DNA of 40,164 nucleotides. It comes from an uncultured Porphyromonadaceae bacterium (lineage in GTDB: Bacteria; Bacteroidota; Bacteroidia; Bacteroidales; Muribaculaceae). The translations under genes were made by a program, and so were the position numbers. The DNA lies in contig CAMWNB010000021.1 of assembly GCA_947175495.1 (NCBI GenBank), positions 1 through 40,164 of the forward strand, in the 5' to 3' direction. This document shows, piece by piece, positions 1 to 8,792 of the stretch (the first letter of the stretch is position 1; each line of letters begins with the position of its first letter). Under the pieces are notes generated by a model. It worked only from the letters and a program-made list of their open reading frames with translations, was not told where the DNA came from and ran no database searches.

Positions 1-76
1 GGAAAGCCATGGGATTGTGGCTCTCTACGCCTTCGTACTTGATTTTACCGATTGAGGGAAAATATTCTTTTGCCAT
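1..76 (-). CDS. xylA: Xylose isomerase, N-terminal fragment (cut by window edge)
   Basis: The first 25 codons are present, beginning MAKEYFPSIGKIKYEG and continuing to a NPMAF motif. This matches the start of bacterial xylose isomerases, which convert D-xylose to D-xylulose in the cytoplasm. The ATG at 76 lies 45 bp after the xylB stop, on the same strand, so it is the last visible gene of the minus-strand xylan operon. The rest lies outside the window, so catalytic residues cannot be checked. The call rests on the N-terminal match and on the xylB neighbour. Confidence 0.85.
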   Translation of the reverse strand, partial: MAKEYFPSIGKIKYEGVESHNPMAF

Positions 77-121
77 TGTATAAAGAATTAGTTTATTGAT
101 ATTTCTTACAATTATTTCGTA

Positions 122-1600
122 TCACTTCTGAAGACGCTCTTTCCAGAGCGCGTAGGCCTCGAGCACAGCAGGACGCGTGGCTGCATCGGGAGTGACGCGG
201 CCGAGGAGTTCGAGCGAGGCGAAGGCTTCGTCGCGGTTCTTATAGATGCCTGCGCCCATGCCTGCACCCTTGGCTGCTCCTACACTGCCGTCGGTGTCGT
301 AAAGCTCGATGGTGGCTCCGCTCACGTCGGCCAACGTCTGACGGAACACGGGGCTGAGAAACATGTTGGCCTTGCCGGCGTGTATGCGGTCTACGGCCAA
401 GCCGAGCGTCTGCATGATTTCAATGCCGTACATGAAGGAGAACACTATGCCCTCCTGGGCGGCACGGATGATGTGACGGCGGTCGTGCACGTTGAAGTTG
501 ATGCCGTGGATGGAGCAACCGGTCTCTCGGTTTTCAAGCAGACGCTCAGCGCCGTTGCCGAAAGGCATGATGCTGACGCCGAGCGAGCCTGCGGGCACCT
601 GGGCGGCCAGTTCGTTCATATCGTCGTAGCTGATGCCGGCAGGAGCCACGTTGCGCTTCACCCACGAGTTGAGGATACCTGTGCCGTTGATGCAGGCAAG
701 GACACCGATGCGAGGAGCTGCGGCAGTGTGGTTGACATGGGCGAAATTGTTGACACGCGACAACGGGTCGTAATCGACTGTGCCGTTCACGCCATACACC
801 ACACCGCTCGTGCCGGCGGTGGAGGCCACTTCGCCCGGCTCGAACACGTTAAGCGACAGCGCGTTGTTGGGCTGGTCGCCGGCGCGATAAGTCACCGGAG
901 TGCCTTCTGCAAGACCAAGTTCGGCAGCGGCTTCGGCCGTAAGACGACCCTGCTCGCAGAATGTGGAACGCACCTCGGGCAGGATGTCGGCAGGGAAACC
1001 GAACCAATCCATCAGGAACGAAGCCGGCGAATCGGTCTTGAAATCCCAGAGCATCATCTCGGAGAGGCCTTCGGGATTGGTCACAATTTCGCCGGTCATG
1101 CGCATGGCGATGTAGTCGGCAGGGAGCATTATCTTGTAGATGCGCTCGAACACTTCCGGCTCGTTTTCCTTCACCCATGCCAGTTTGGCGGCGGTAAAGT
1201 TGCCGGGAGAGTTGAGCAGATGGCTCAGACACTTGTCGGCACCAAGGGCATCGAACGCAGCACGGCCATAGGGCACGGCGCGGCTGTCGCACCAGATGAT
1301 GGAGTCGCGCAGCGGCTTGAGGTAGCGGTCGACACACACCAGACCGTGCATCTGATAGGAGAATCCTATGGCGGCGATGTCGGCAGGCTTCACTCCAGCC
1401 TTGGCCACGACGGAAGCGGTGGCTTCCTTGAGATATTTCCACCAGCTGTCGGGATCCTGCTCGGCCCAGCCAGTATGAAGGGCTTTGATAGGTGCTTCCT
1501 GTTTGGGGAAGAAATCGGAGGCAACTGCACGGCCCGTGGCGGCATCGACGAGCGAAGCTTTCACTGAGGATGTGCCTATGTCATAACCTAATAAATACAT
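122..1600 (-). CDS. xylB: Xylulokinase (FGGY family)
   Basis: A 492-residue FGGY carbohydrate kinase that phosphorylates D-xylulose to xylulose-5-phosphate, feeding the pentose phosphate pathway in the cytoplasm. The N-terminus has the phosphate-binding DIGTSSVK motif (residues 7-14), an MHGL sugar-site motif (84-87) typical of xylulokinases, and a GDQP motif with the presumed catalytic Asp242. Full length for the family and no signal peptide. It starts 24 bp after the GH67 stop and is followed 45 bp later by xylA, so the intracellular xylose pathway is wired into the polysaccharide operon rather than kept in a separate xyl operon. No promoter of its own is visible. Confidence 0.93.
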   Translation of the reverse strand: MYLLGYDIGTSSVKASLVDAATGRAVASDFFPKQEAPIKALHTGWAEQDPDSWWKYLKEATASVVAKAGVKPADIAAIGFSYQMHGLVCVDRYLKPLRDSIIWCDSRAVPYGRAAFDALGADKCLSHLLNSPGNFTAAKLAWVKENEPEVFERIYKIMLPADYIAMRMTGEIVTNPEGLSEMMLWDFKTDSPASFLMDWFGFPADILPEVRSTFCEQGRLTAEAAAELGLAEGTPVTYRAGDQPNNALSLNVFEPGEVASTAGTSGVVYGVNGTVDYDPLSRVNNFAHVNHTAAAPRIGVLACINGTGILNSWVKRNVAPAGISYDDMNELAAQVPAGSLGVSIMPFGNGAERLLENRETGCSIHGINFNVHDRRHIIRAAQEGIVFSFMYGIEIMQTLGLAVDRIHAGKANMFLSPVFRQTLADVSGATIELYDTDGSVGAAKGAGMGAGIYKNRDEAFASLELLGRVTPDAATRPAVLEAYALWKERLQK

Positions 1601-1624
1601 TGCAATGTTGTGTTTTGGTTGATA

Positions 1625-3589
1625 TCATCTATAGGAATCGAGGAGAGAGTCGGAGGGGCACTCGAAGTTGGTGATCGGCAACTTCACCGCCATATATTCT
1701 TCAAGAGTGCGGGCCGGACGTTCCATACCTTCCGGCAGGGACATGCGCGAGAACTGTGCGAAATATTGCAGGCAGGCATCGCGCCACCAGCGGGCGTCCT
1801 TCACCTGCGTGCGCAGGCGCGGCGCCACAGCCTCGTAAAGCCCCGGGAGCAGGTAGGGGCGAGCGTCGTCCCACACTGCAGGATAAGCCGCAACGGTGCG
1901 CACGCCGCGGTCGTAGGCGGCGCAGAGTTCCTGCCACAGTGTGCGGCCGCTACGCATGCGGTGGCTCCACGGGACATGATGGAACCACAACAGGAACTGC
2001 TCGGGGCATGTGTCTATGTTGTCGAGTTTGTCGCACAACGATGCGGGATACTGGCCCACGGCATTGCTGCCGCGACTCGAGCGATCGAATCCGATGCCGT
2101 CGCGGTCGGCCCGATGGTAGTAGCGCGGCAGCCAGTCGGGGCGAGAACCCGGCACATCGCACCATGGCTCGGGACCGTAGTGGTGACCGAAGGCAAACAG
2201 GTGGTGCAGTCCCAGCGGCATCATATAGTCCACCACAGCCTCGCGCGATCCGAGGAACATGTCGCGCACGGCGGCGCGCACGCTGTCGGGCACTTCAGCC
2301 ACATTATTATATAGATGCTGCGCAGCCCACTCGTCAAAGATTTCGGCTGGCGACAACGTGGGGTCCCACGCCATACGCCCGAAAGCGTACCAATTGACAT
2401 CGGCCACGGGATTGCCCGTCAAACAGGGACTGTCGCCCACATTGGCAACACCTGCAATGCCTCTGAGAGAAGCGGGGTCGACATATTCGAAAAACTCGCT
2501 CCACATGGGCGCAAGATATGCCAGATGATTGGAATGGCCGAGATACTCCTGCGTCACCTGCAGTTCGGCCATCTGCTGCGTCCGGGGCATGGCTCCGAAC
2601 AGCGGACTGTAGGGCTCGCGCGGTTGAAAATCCACCGGGCCGTTCTTGACCTGCAGTATCACATTGTCGGCAAACTGCCCGTCGAGTGGCTGAAATTCCA
2701 GATAGGCCTGCTTGGCACGGTCGGCGTCGGCGGGCGAATAAACAAACGCGCGCCACATCACCACGCCGCCATGAGGCTCGAGCGCCTCTGCCAGCATATT
2801 GGCTCCTTCGGCATGGCTGCGACCGAAATCGCAGGGGCCGGGCTGTCCTTCGGAGTTGGCTTTCACCAGGAATCCGCCGAAATCGGGAATGAGGCTGTAT
2901 ATCTCGTCGGCCTTATCGGCCCACCAACGGCGCACTGCCGGGTCGAGCGGGTCGGCCGTCGGAAGGCTGTCGAGAGCCATGGGCGAAGCAAAGTTCACCG
3001 ACAGATATGTGCGTATGCCATAGGGACGCAGTTCGTCGGCAATAGCCTTTACTTTAGGGAGATATTCTGCGGAAAGAATGCGCGGCGACGCGTTCACATT
3101 GTTCAGCACCGAACCATTTATACCCACTGCGGCACATCGCATGGCATAATCGGCATACTGCGGCGACAGGCTGTCGGGCAGTTCTTCCCACTTCCATATG
3201 CTGTGGCCGGCATAGCCGCGCTCCACGGTGCCGTCAAGGTTGTCCCAATGGTTGAGCAGGCGCAGCTCGCAGGCGGGATTCTCCACCCGGCACATACCGG
3301 CCGTATCGGCACCGGTCGCGTGCAGCTGCACAAGGCGGCAGGCCGCGTAGAGCAGGCCGGCCTCCGATGGCGACGACAGTGTCACTCCACCATCGGCACC
3401 GCGCTCGATGCGGAAGCCGTCAGGCGATGTGAAATCGCCGCTCACAGAGTCGATGGCCATTTCCACCTCGCCGGGATAAGTCCCGGCAAGATAACAGGTG
3501 GCCACGACCGCAGGCGTGAGAACGTCCGCGTTCTTGCCGCACGCGGCAAGCAACATGCAGAGCAATATGTAGCCTAAACGTCTCATCAT
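1625..3589 (-). CDS. aguA: GH67 alpha-glucuronidase, lipoprotein
   Basis: A 654-residue GH67 enzyme that removes (4-O-methyl)glucuronic acid from the non-reducing end of aldouronic acids released from glucuronoxylan. Family signatures include LLNHWDNLDGTVERGYAG near residues 111-128 and VKANSEGQPGP. The likely acid is Glu247 and the base pair Asp320 and Glu348; their spacing (73 and 28 residues) equals that of the characterised Cellvibrio enzyme residues E292/D365/E393. The N-terminus is a lipoprotein signal with Cys17 in LAAC; there is no acidic run after the Cys, so a periplasmic rather than surface location is inferred. The start overlaps the preceding GH43 stop by 4 bp (ATGA), suggesting translational coupling. 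Confidence 0.94.
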   Translation of the reverse strand: MMRRLGYILLCMLLAACGKNADVLTPAVVATCYLAGTYPGEVEMAIDSVSGDFTSPDGFRIERGADGGVTLSSPSEAGLLYAACRLVQLHATGADTAGMCRVENPACELRLLNHWDNLDGTVERGYAGHSIWKWEELPDSLSPQYADYAMRCAAVGINGSVLNNVNASPRILSAEYLPKVKAIADELRPYGIRTYLSVNFASPMALDSLPTADPLDPAVRRWWADKADEIYSLIPDFGGFLVKANSEGQPGPCDFGRSHAEGANMLAEALEPHGGVVMWRAFVYSPADADRAKQAYLEFQPLDGQFADNVILQVKNGPVDFQPREPYSPLFGAMPRTQQMAELQVTQEYLGHSNHLAYLAPMWSEFFEYVDPASLRGIAGVANVGDSPCLTGNPVADVNWYAFGRMAWDPTLSPAEIFDEWAAQHLYNNVAEVPDSVRAAVRDMFLGSREAVVDYMMPLGLHHLFAFGHHYGPEPWCDVPGSRPDWLPRYYHRADRDGIGFDRSSRGSNAVGQYPASLCDKLDNIDTCPEQFLLWFHHVPWSHRMRSGRTLWQELCAAYDRGVRTVAAYPAVWDDARPYLLPGLYEAVAPRLRTQVKDARWWRDACLQYFAQFSRMSLPEGMERPARTLEEYMAVKLPITNFECPSDSLLDSYR

Positions 3590-4563
3590 TCGCCTGTGCC
3601 ACCGCCGTCGATGGTCTGTATGCGGCCGTCGGCATCGTAGGTAAGCTCACACACCTTGAGGCTGCGCAGCCACGACTTGCCGCCGGAGGGAACACTGTCA
3701 TGGTGGAAAAGATACCACTTGCCTTCGTACTCGATGATGCAATGGTGGGTGGTCCATCCCACAACAGGTGTCAGAATCACTCCCTGATATACGAACGGTC
3801 CATAGGGGTTGTCGCCGACAGCATAGCACAGCAGATGGCTGTCGCCGGTGGAATAAGAGAAGTAATATTTGCCATTGTACTTATGCACCCACGAAGCCTC
3901 AAAGAAGCGATGCGGATCGTCGGCACGCAGAGGTTTGCCATCGGCATCGACCACCTGCACGGGGCGTGGCTCTTCGGCAAACTGAAGCATATCCTTGGAG
4001 AGGCGCACGCAGCGGCTTGGCAGCGACGGTTCTGCCCCTTCGGGCAGATAAGCCGACTCGAGAGCCTTGTTGTCGCGGTAGCGCTGAAGCTGGCCGCCCC
4101 AGAGGCCGCCGAAATAGAGGTAGTACTCTCCGTCGGCGTCGTCGTGCAGCACACAGATGTCCATCGAATAGCTGCCGCGGATGGGGTCGGGTTCGGCCAC
4201 GAACGGACCTTCGGGCCTGTCGGCCACGGCCACGCCTATGCGGAAGATGTCGTTCTTGTCCTTGAGAGGGAAGTAGAGATAGTACTTGCCATCCTTTTCG
4301 GCACAGTCGCAGTCCCAGAGCTGACGTCCCGCCCAGGGCACATCGGCGATGTCGAGTGCTTTGCCGTGGTCAGTCACCGTGCCGGTCATGGGGTCGCCGT
4401 CAATTGACAGCACATGCATGTCCTTCATCACATACTGGTCGCCGTTGTCGTTTTCCACATTCTCGCATTCCCAGTCATGGGAAGGATATATATATATGCG
4501 GCCGTTGAACACATGTGCGCTCGGATCGGCCATAAAGTCGTCTGGGAACAGATAGCGTTTCAT
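3586..4563 (-). CDS. GH43 beta-xylosidase / alpha-L-arabinofuranosidase, cytoplasmic
   Basis: A 325-residue single-domain GH43 enzyme. The five-bladed propeller triad is visible: base Asp13 in MADPSAHV, pKa-modulating Asp135 in YSMDICV, and acid Glu222 in FFEASW. There is no signal peptide (MKRYLFPDDF), so it should act in the cytoplasm on xylobiose or arabinosylated xylosides imported by the GPH symporter of the same operon. The sequence type resembles the short intracellular GH43s of Bacteroidetes xylan loci (probably subfamily 1), but beta-xylosidase and arabinofuranosidase activity cannot be told apart by eye. It lies 46 bp after the GH10 gene and overlaps the GH67 start by 4 bp. Confidence 0.9.
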   Translation of the reverse strand: MKRYLFPDDFMADPSAHVFNGRIYIYPSHDWECENVENDNGDQYVMKDMHVLSIDGDPMTGTVTDHGKALDIADVPWAGRQLWDCDCAEKDGKYYLYFPLKDKNDIFRIGVAVADRPEGPFVAEPDPIRGSYSMDICVLHDDADGEYYLYFGGLWGGQLQRYRDNKALESAYLPEGAEPSLPSRCVRLSKDMLQFAEEPRPVQVVDADGKPLRADDPHRFFEASWVHKYNGKYYFSYSTGDSHLLCYAVGDNPYGPFVYQGVILTPVVGWTTHHCIIEYEGKWYLFHHDSVPSGGKSWLRSLKVCELTYDADGRIQTIDGGGTGE

Positions 4564-4609
4564 ATCGCCAAAGTTATAAAATTATTTTTTATTTCTAAAT
4601 TTATTTTTT

Positions 4610-5722
4610 CTATTTCACAGCATGGTACTCCGCGAGTTTTTTCAAGAAGGGCTTCATACGGTAGCTGCGGTCGAAGAGCAGCGGATACTCGCGGCGGGGC
4701 GTAGGCCAGCCGTTTTTCCAGGAGTCGCCGTCGGACACGCCCCATGCAGTCACGCGCAGAATGTCGTCGGAATGGCGCAGGAACATGCTGAAGAAGGCAT
4801 CCATGCGGCTGTTCCATTCGGCTGCGACCTCGGCGGGCAGACCGTGGGGATAAGGATTAATCACCTTACCGAAACCTGCGGCATCGGCCACGTTGGCCGA
4901 ACGCGTCAGCGTGGGCAGCGCGCTCATGTCCCACTCCGTTATCATCACTTTGCATCCGGTGGCGGCAAATGCGTCCATCGACTGCTCGAACTCGTTGAAA
5001 TCGGGGTAGTCCATGCCCATGTGGGCCTGCATGCCGATGGCATCGATGCGCAGACCGCGCTTCTTCAGATCGTTTACGAGACGCACCACGGCATCGCGGC
5101 GTCCGGCCACATTCATGCCATAGTCATTGTAATAGAGTTCGGCATCGGGATCGGCTTCGTGGGCATACTGGAAAGCCAGCGGAATGAACTCTTCGCCGAG
5201 GATGTCGTAGAAAGGCGACTTGCGGTAGCTGCCGTTCTCGATTATCGCCTCGTTCACCACGTCCCAGCCTTTGATGCGGCCTTTGTAACGGCCGACTACG
5301 GTGTGTATATGGTCCCGCATGCGCTTCTTGAGCTCGTCGGCACTCACATAGTTGCCATTGTCGTCGTAGGGGAACCATGGCGCGAGCTGGCTGTGCCAGA
5401 TGAGGCAGTGGCCTATGATGACCATGCCGTTACGCTCGCCAAACTCGACGAAAGCGTCGGCATCGTCCCAGAAGTAGACATCCTTTTCGGGATGTATCTT
5501 TTCGCATTTCATCACGTTCTCGGCCACGATGCTGTTGAAGTGGTGGCGCACAACCTCGGCGCCTGCGGCATCGATTTCTTTGGCTTGATCGTCGTTTATG
5601 GCTACGCCCACACGGAATTTGTCTCCGAACACATCCTTGAGAGCGGGGTCGGCAACGGTGGGCACGGCGGCGCCTGCGCCGAGAGTGGCGAGGGCAAACA
5701 GGGTAGCAAGTGTAGTCTTCAT
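4610..5722 (-). CDS. GH10 endo-1,4-beta-xylanase, compact form
   Basis: A 370-residue secreted GH10 xylanase with only the catalytic barrel. The signal peptide ends around residue 19 (GAGAA-VPT) and has no lipobox Cys, so a soluble periplasmic enzyme is likely. The acid/base is Glu158 in WDVVNEAI and the nucleophile Glu263 in MITEWDMS, where the more usual ITELD has Trp in place of Leu. The substrate-binding GHCLIWHSQ motif lies at 104-112. No carbohydrate-binding module is present, unlike the second GH10 at 30282, which fits trimming of imported oligosaccharides rather than attack on insoluble xylan. It begins 4 bp after the symporter stop, so co-transcription is clear. Confidence 0.95.
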   Translation of the reverse strand: MKTTLATLFALATLGAGAAVPTVADPALKDVFGDKFRVGVAINDDQAKEIDAAGAEVVRHHFNSIVAENVMKCEKIHPEKDVYFWDDADAFVEFGERNGMVIIGHCLIWHSQLAPWFPYDDNGNYVSADELKKRMRDHIHTVVGRYKGRIKGWDVVNEAIIENGSYRKSPFYDILGEEFIPLAFQYAHEADPDAELYYNDYGMNVAGRRDAVVRLVNDLKKRGLRIDAIGMQAHMGMDYPDFNEFEQSMDAFAATGCKVMITEWDMSALPTLTRSANVADAAGFGKVINPYPHGLPAEVAAEWNSRMDAFFSMFLRHSDDILRVTAWGVSDGDSWKNGWPTPRREYPLLFDRSYRMKPFLKKLAEYHAVK

Positions 5723-5726
5723 AATT

Positions 5727-7139
5727 TTATTTTCCTATGTGACGACGTTCTATTTCGGCATTGATTTCGTCAATGCGTTTGTCATCGAGTTCATAGCGCG
5801 AGATGATAAACATGGAGAGTAGAAGCAGAATGGCAGGAATCACAGCCACAAGCCAAAGGATGCCCTGCTGGGCGAAGGCCGACTGCGCGGCCGCGTCCTT
5901 GTTGAAGCCGACGAAAGCAAGCACCAGGCCCGGCACCACGCCGCCCATGGCCATACCCGCCTTGTAGAAGATGCCGGTGAGGGCGTTGACGATGCCGCTG
6001 ATCCGCTTACCGTGGGTGTACTCGCCGAAGCTGATTACCTCTGGTACGAGAGCCCACATATAGCCGGTGGCCACGATTACGCCGGTTGATTTGATGAACT
6101 GGGCCGCATAGACCATCCACATGTGGCTGCGAAGGGACTCGACTACGGATATGGCATAAAGCATGACCATTCCTATGATGGCGGTTGTCAGAAATATATA
6201 GAACATTCCCTTTTTGCCCACCTGCCGCTTAATCCATGGAATAAGAGGCATGAAGATGAAGGCCGGAATGGAACCGAGACCCATGAAAATGGAGAGTTCG
6301 GCCGCGGTGCCTCCGAGGTTGTAGTTCATATAGTACGCACCGGCGCTGTTGCTGATTGCCATCATGGCAAATGCAGTAATGAAGAAAAACGCAAGCACAC
6401 GCAGGGGGCGGTTGCGCACAAACTCAAGCCAAAGGTCGCTCACGCGCACGTTGTCGGCCTCGCTCTTGTCCATCACCACACGCTCGCGGCACTGCGAGAA
6501 GCAGAAAATGAGCAACGCCAGGCCTACGAGGCCATAGATGAGCATGGTCATGAACCAGGCATAGTCGTTCGACGAAAGATCCTGTGTCTCCGTGGGGTCA
6601 AATGCCTTTACGAGCAGTGGTATGCCCATGCCGACGGCAAGACCGCCCGCGTTGGCCATGAACATGCGGGTGGATGTCAGCACCGTAATCTCATGGGTGT
6701 CGCGCGTCAGCGATGCGTTGAGAGCGCCATAGGGCACATTGACGAGCGTATAGCACATCGACAGGCCTACATATGTGACATAAGCATACACCAGCGAACC
6801 ACTGAAGCCGTTCCAGAAGCAAAGTATGGCAAAACCGGTGAGTGGTATGCCGCCGAGAACGAGATATGCACGATACTTGCCGAGCGAGGGATTGTGTTTG
6901 TCGACAAAAGCGCCCACAATGGGATCCCACACTACGTCGACTATGCGGACAATAAGGAACATGACGGCTGCAACCGCAGGGTCGAGACCGAACACGTTGG
7001 TATAGAAAAACAGCAGATACATGCTGATTGTCTGATAAATCAGATTCTGGGCAAGGTCGCCCGAGCCGAAGCCTATCCGCTGCAGCCAGCCGAGTTTGTA
7101 GAAACCTTTGCTTTCGGCTTTGTTGAGAGTGTCGTTCAT
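5727..7139 (-). CDS. GPH-family sugar:cation symporter (xylose/xyloside uptake)
   Basis: A 470-residue integral inner-membrane protein with about 12 hydrophobic segments. The N-terminal half carries [15 protein letters not shown] and [18 protein letters not shown], the signature of the glycoside-pentoside-hexuronide (MelB/XynT-like) symporters. It should bring xylose or short xylo-oligosaccharides from periplasm to cytoplasm using a cation gradient; the substrate is inferred from its place between the GH10 xylanase (4 bp downstream) and the acetylesterase (12 bp upstream). The start [22 protein letters not shown] is typical for the family. Together with the cytoplasmic GH43, xylA and xylB it completes the inner part of the pathway. 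Confidence 0.88.
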   Translation of the reverse strand: MNDTLNKAESKGFYKLGWLQRIGFGSGDLAQNLIYQTISMYLLFFYTNVFGLDPAVAAVMFLIVRIVDVVWDPIVGAFVDKHNPSLGKYRAYLVLGGIPLTGFAILCFWNGFSGSLVYAYVTYVGLSMCYTLVNVPYGALNASLTRDTHEITVLTSTRMFMANAGGLAVGMGIPLLVKAFDPTETQDLSSNDYAWFMTMLIYGLVGLALLIFCFSQCRERVVMDKSEADNVRVSDLWLEFVRNRPLRVLAFFFITAFAMMAISNSAGAYYMNYNLGGTAAELSIFMGLGSIPAFIFMPLIPWIKRQVGKKGMFYIFLTTAIIGMVMLYAISVVESLRSHMWMVYAAQFIKSTGVIVATGYMWALVPEVISFGEYTHGKRISGIVNALTGIFYKAGMAMGGVVPGLVLAFVGFNKDAAAQSAFAQQGILWLVAVIPAILLLLSMFIISRYELDDKRIDEINAEIERRHIGK

Positions 7140-7151
7140 GGTATGGTCAAG

Positions 7152-8792
7152 TTACTTTTTTGCAGGTAGTGTGGTCAGCACCGCGTCGGCAACGCGCTTG
7201 CCAAGGGTTTTCTTGTCGAGAGGATGGATGTCGTTCCACTCGCCGAGGTCGCTGTTGCGGATGAGCGTGGCTCTGGGTGTTTCTTCGGTCGCTTTGGCCT
7301 GCATGCGGCGCATCTCTGCCCATGCGTTGCGGCCGCCGGTGTCGCTTTTGTGCAGGAAGTCGGCCAGTTCCACCACGTAGAAAGGCAGCATATCATCGCC
7401 CAGCAGCGTGCGCCACTCGGCCATCATTGTCTTGAGTTTGGCAGCGTATTCGCGGCGGTTGCCCACGTTCGACTCGCCTTGATACCACACCGCGCCAGCG
7501 AAGTTCACCCCTTGCAGCGGGGCTATCATGGCGTCGTGAAGCACCACGGGAGTGTATTGGAAGAACATCATGCCGGGGCCGGCAGGCATCTGCGCACCCG
7601 TGCGGTGCTTCCACAGTCCTTCGAGAGAGGTTTCGCTGCCGTCGGCGTAGATGAGTTTATAGGGTTTGTCGAGCACGAACTGCGGGCGGCCGCCACCACT
7701 GATGCAGCGTACCGTCACCACATTGTCGCCTTCGTGCAGCACGCCGGCAGGTACAGTGTAGATGCGGGGAGGGTACTGATAGCCAACGGTGCCTACGAAT
7801 GTGCCGTTGACAAAGGCTGAGTCGGCGCCCTCGAAGCAACCCAGGCGCAGCGTAGCAGCACCTGCGGCCTGCCCGGCGCTTACCGACACATGGCGGCGCA
7901 ACCAATGCGAGCCATTGAGGTTGGAACCATTGGCGGGATTCTGCCCCCATGCGCTTTCAAGCAGGTCGACCTCGGGCCAGTCGCTGTCGTCAAGAGCCGG
8001 GTCGCACCATTGCATTCCTCCCTGACGGCCGGGGTCGGAAGCAAACAGCACACCGTTCCATCGGGCATAATTCTCACCTTCAAGACGCTTGATGCGCTCG
8101 CGATAACCATCGTCCTCATACACTTTTTTCTTTGCAATGTCGGCAGGCCACGGAGCCAGGCTCTCCTCGTTCATCCATGCCTCCACGGGCGTGCCGCCCC
8201 AGCTGGCGTTGACTATGCCGACAGGCACTCCTGTGGCCTCGTTCAGTGCCTTGGCGAAAAAATAGCCGAGGGCGGAAAACGCCATCACATCGGGTTGCGC
8301 GCATTCGCGCCACGCCGAAGCGGGCGTGTCGGAGAGCGGGCCGTGGAACGCAGTGGTCTGCGGCACCTTGTACTCGCGTATCTGCGGGTTGCTGTAGGCT
8401 GCTATTTCGTCGGCAAACATGTCGGTGACACGCCGCACGGGCAGCTCCATATTGGACTGACCGGAGCAGAGGAACACATCGCCGCTGAGCACATCTTTCA
8501 ATGTAATGTCATTGATGGTGATTGAGTATGGACCTCCGGCCTTGAGCGCAGGAAGTTCAAGCATCCATCGGCCTGCACTGTCGGCCGTCACTGTCACTGC
8601 CTTGGCCTTGCGGGCATCGCTTTTTGCCGTGACACTCTCGCCCGGATCGGCAGTGCCCCAGAGCCGCACGGGCTCGCCACGTTGCACTACCATGCCGTCG
8701 GAGAGCACTTGTGGCAGCGACACACGGGCATCGGCGCCGGATGCGCCGAGCAACAGCGTGGCCGCGGAGAATATATATGCTATGCTTTTCAT
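7152..8792 (-). CDS. SGNH acetylxylan esterase (sialate O-acetylesterase-like)
   Basis: A 546-residue secreted esterase expected to remove acetyl groups from xylan backbones or oligosaccharides. SGNH-type features are the nucleophile Ser113 in LCSGQSNMEL, the WYQGESN block, and a C-terminal Asp521/His523 in NDIHP. Between them lies an inserted beta-sandwich resembling the GH2-type sugar-binding domain (WLRRHVSV, FVNGTFVG, GDNVVTVRC). The same architecture is found in proteins annotated as sialate O-acetylesterases and in CE6-type acetylxylan esterases; the xylan context favours the latter. A signal peptide ends near residue 22 (GADA-RVS), with no lipobox. Its ATG overlaps the GH35 stop by one base (TAATG). 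Confidence 0.87.
   Translation of the reverse strand: MKSIAYIFSAATLLLGASGADARVSLPQVLSDGMVVQRGEPVRLWGTADPGESVTAKSDARKAKAVTVTADSAGRWMLELPALKAGGPYSITINDITLKDVLSGDVFLCSGQSNMELPVRRVTDMFADEIAAYSNPQIREYKVPQTTAFHGPLSDTPASAWRECAQPDVMAFSALGYFFAKALNEATGVPVGIVNASWGGTPVEAWMNEESLAPWPADIAKKKVYEDDGYRERIKRLEGENYARWNGVLFASDPGRQGGMQWCDPALDDSDWPEVDLLESAWGQNPANGSNLNGSHWLRRHVSVSAGQAAGAATLRLGCFEGADSAFVNGTFVGTVGYQYPPRIYTVPAGVLHEGDNVVTVRCISGGGRPQFVLDKPYKLIYADGSETSLEGLWKHRTGAQMPAGPGMMFFQYTPVVLHDAMIAPLQGVNFAGAVWYQGESNVGNRREYAAKLKTMMAEWRTLLGDDMLPFYVVELADFLHKSDTGGRNAWAEMRRMQAKATEETPRATLIRNSDLGEWNDIHPLDKKTLGKRVADAVLTTLPAKK

Noticed and set aside
380-1567. 395-codon plus-strand frame opposite xylB
   Set aside because: xylB shows all kinase motifs in the correct frame; the antisense frame has no recognisable domain or promoter.
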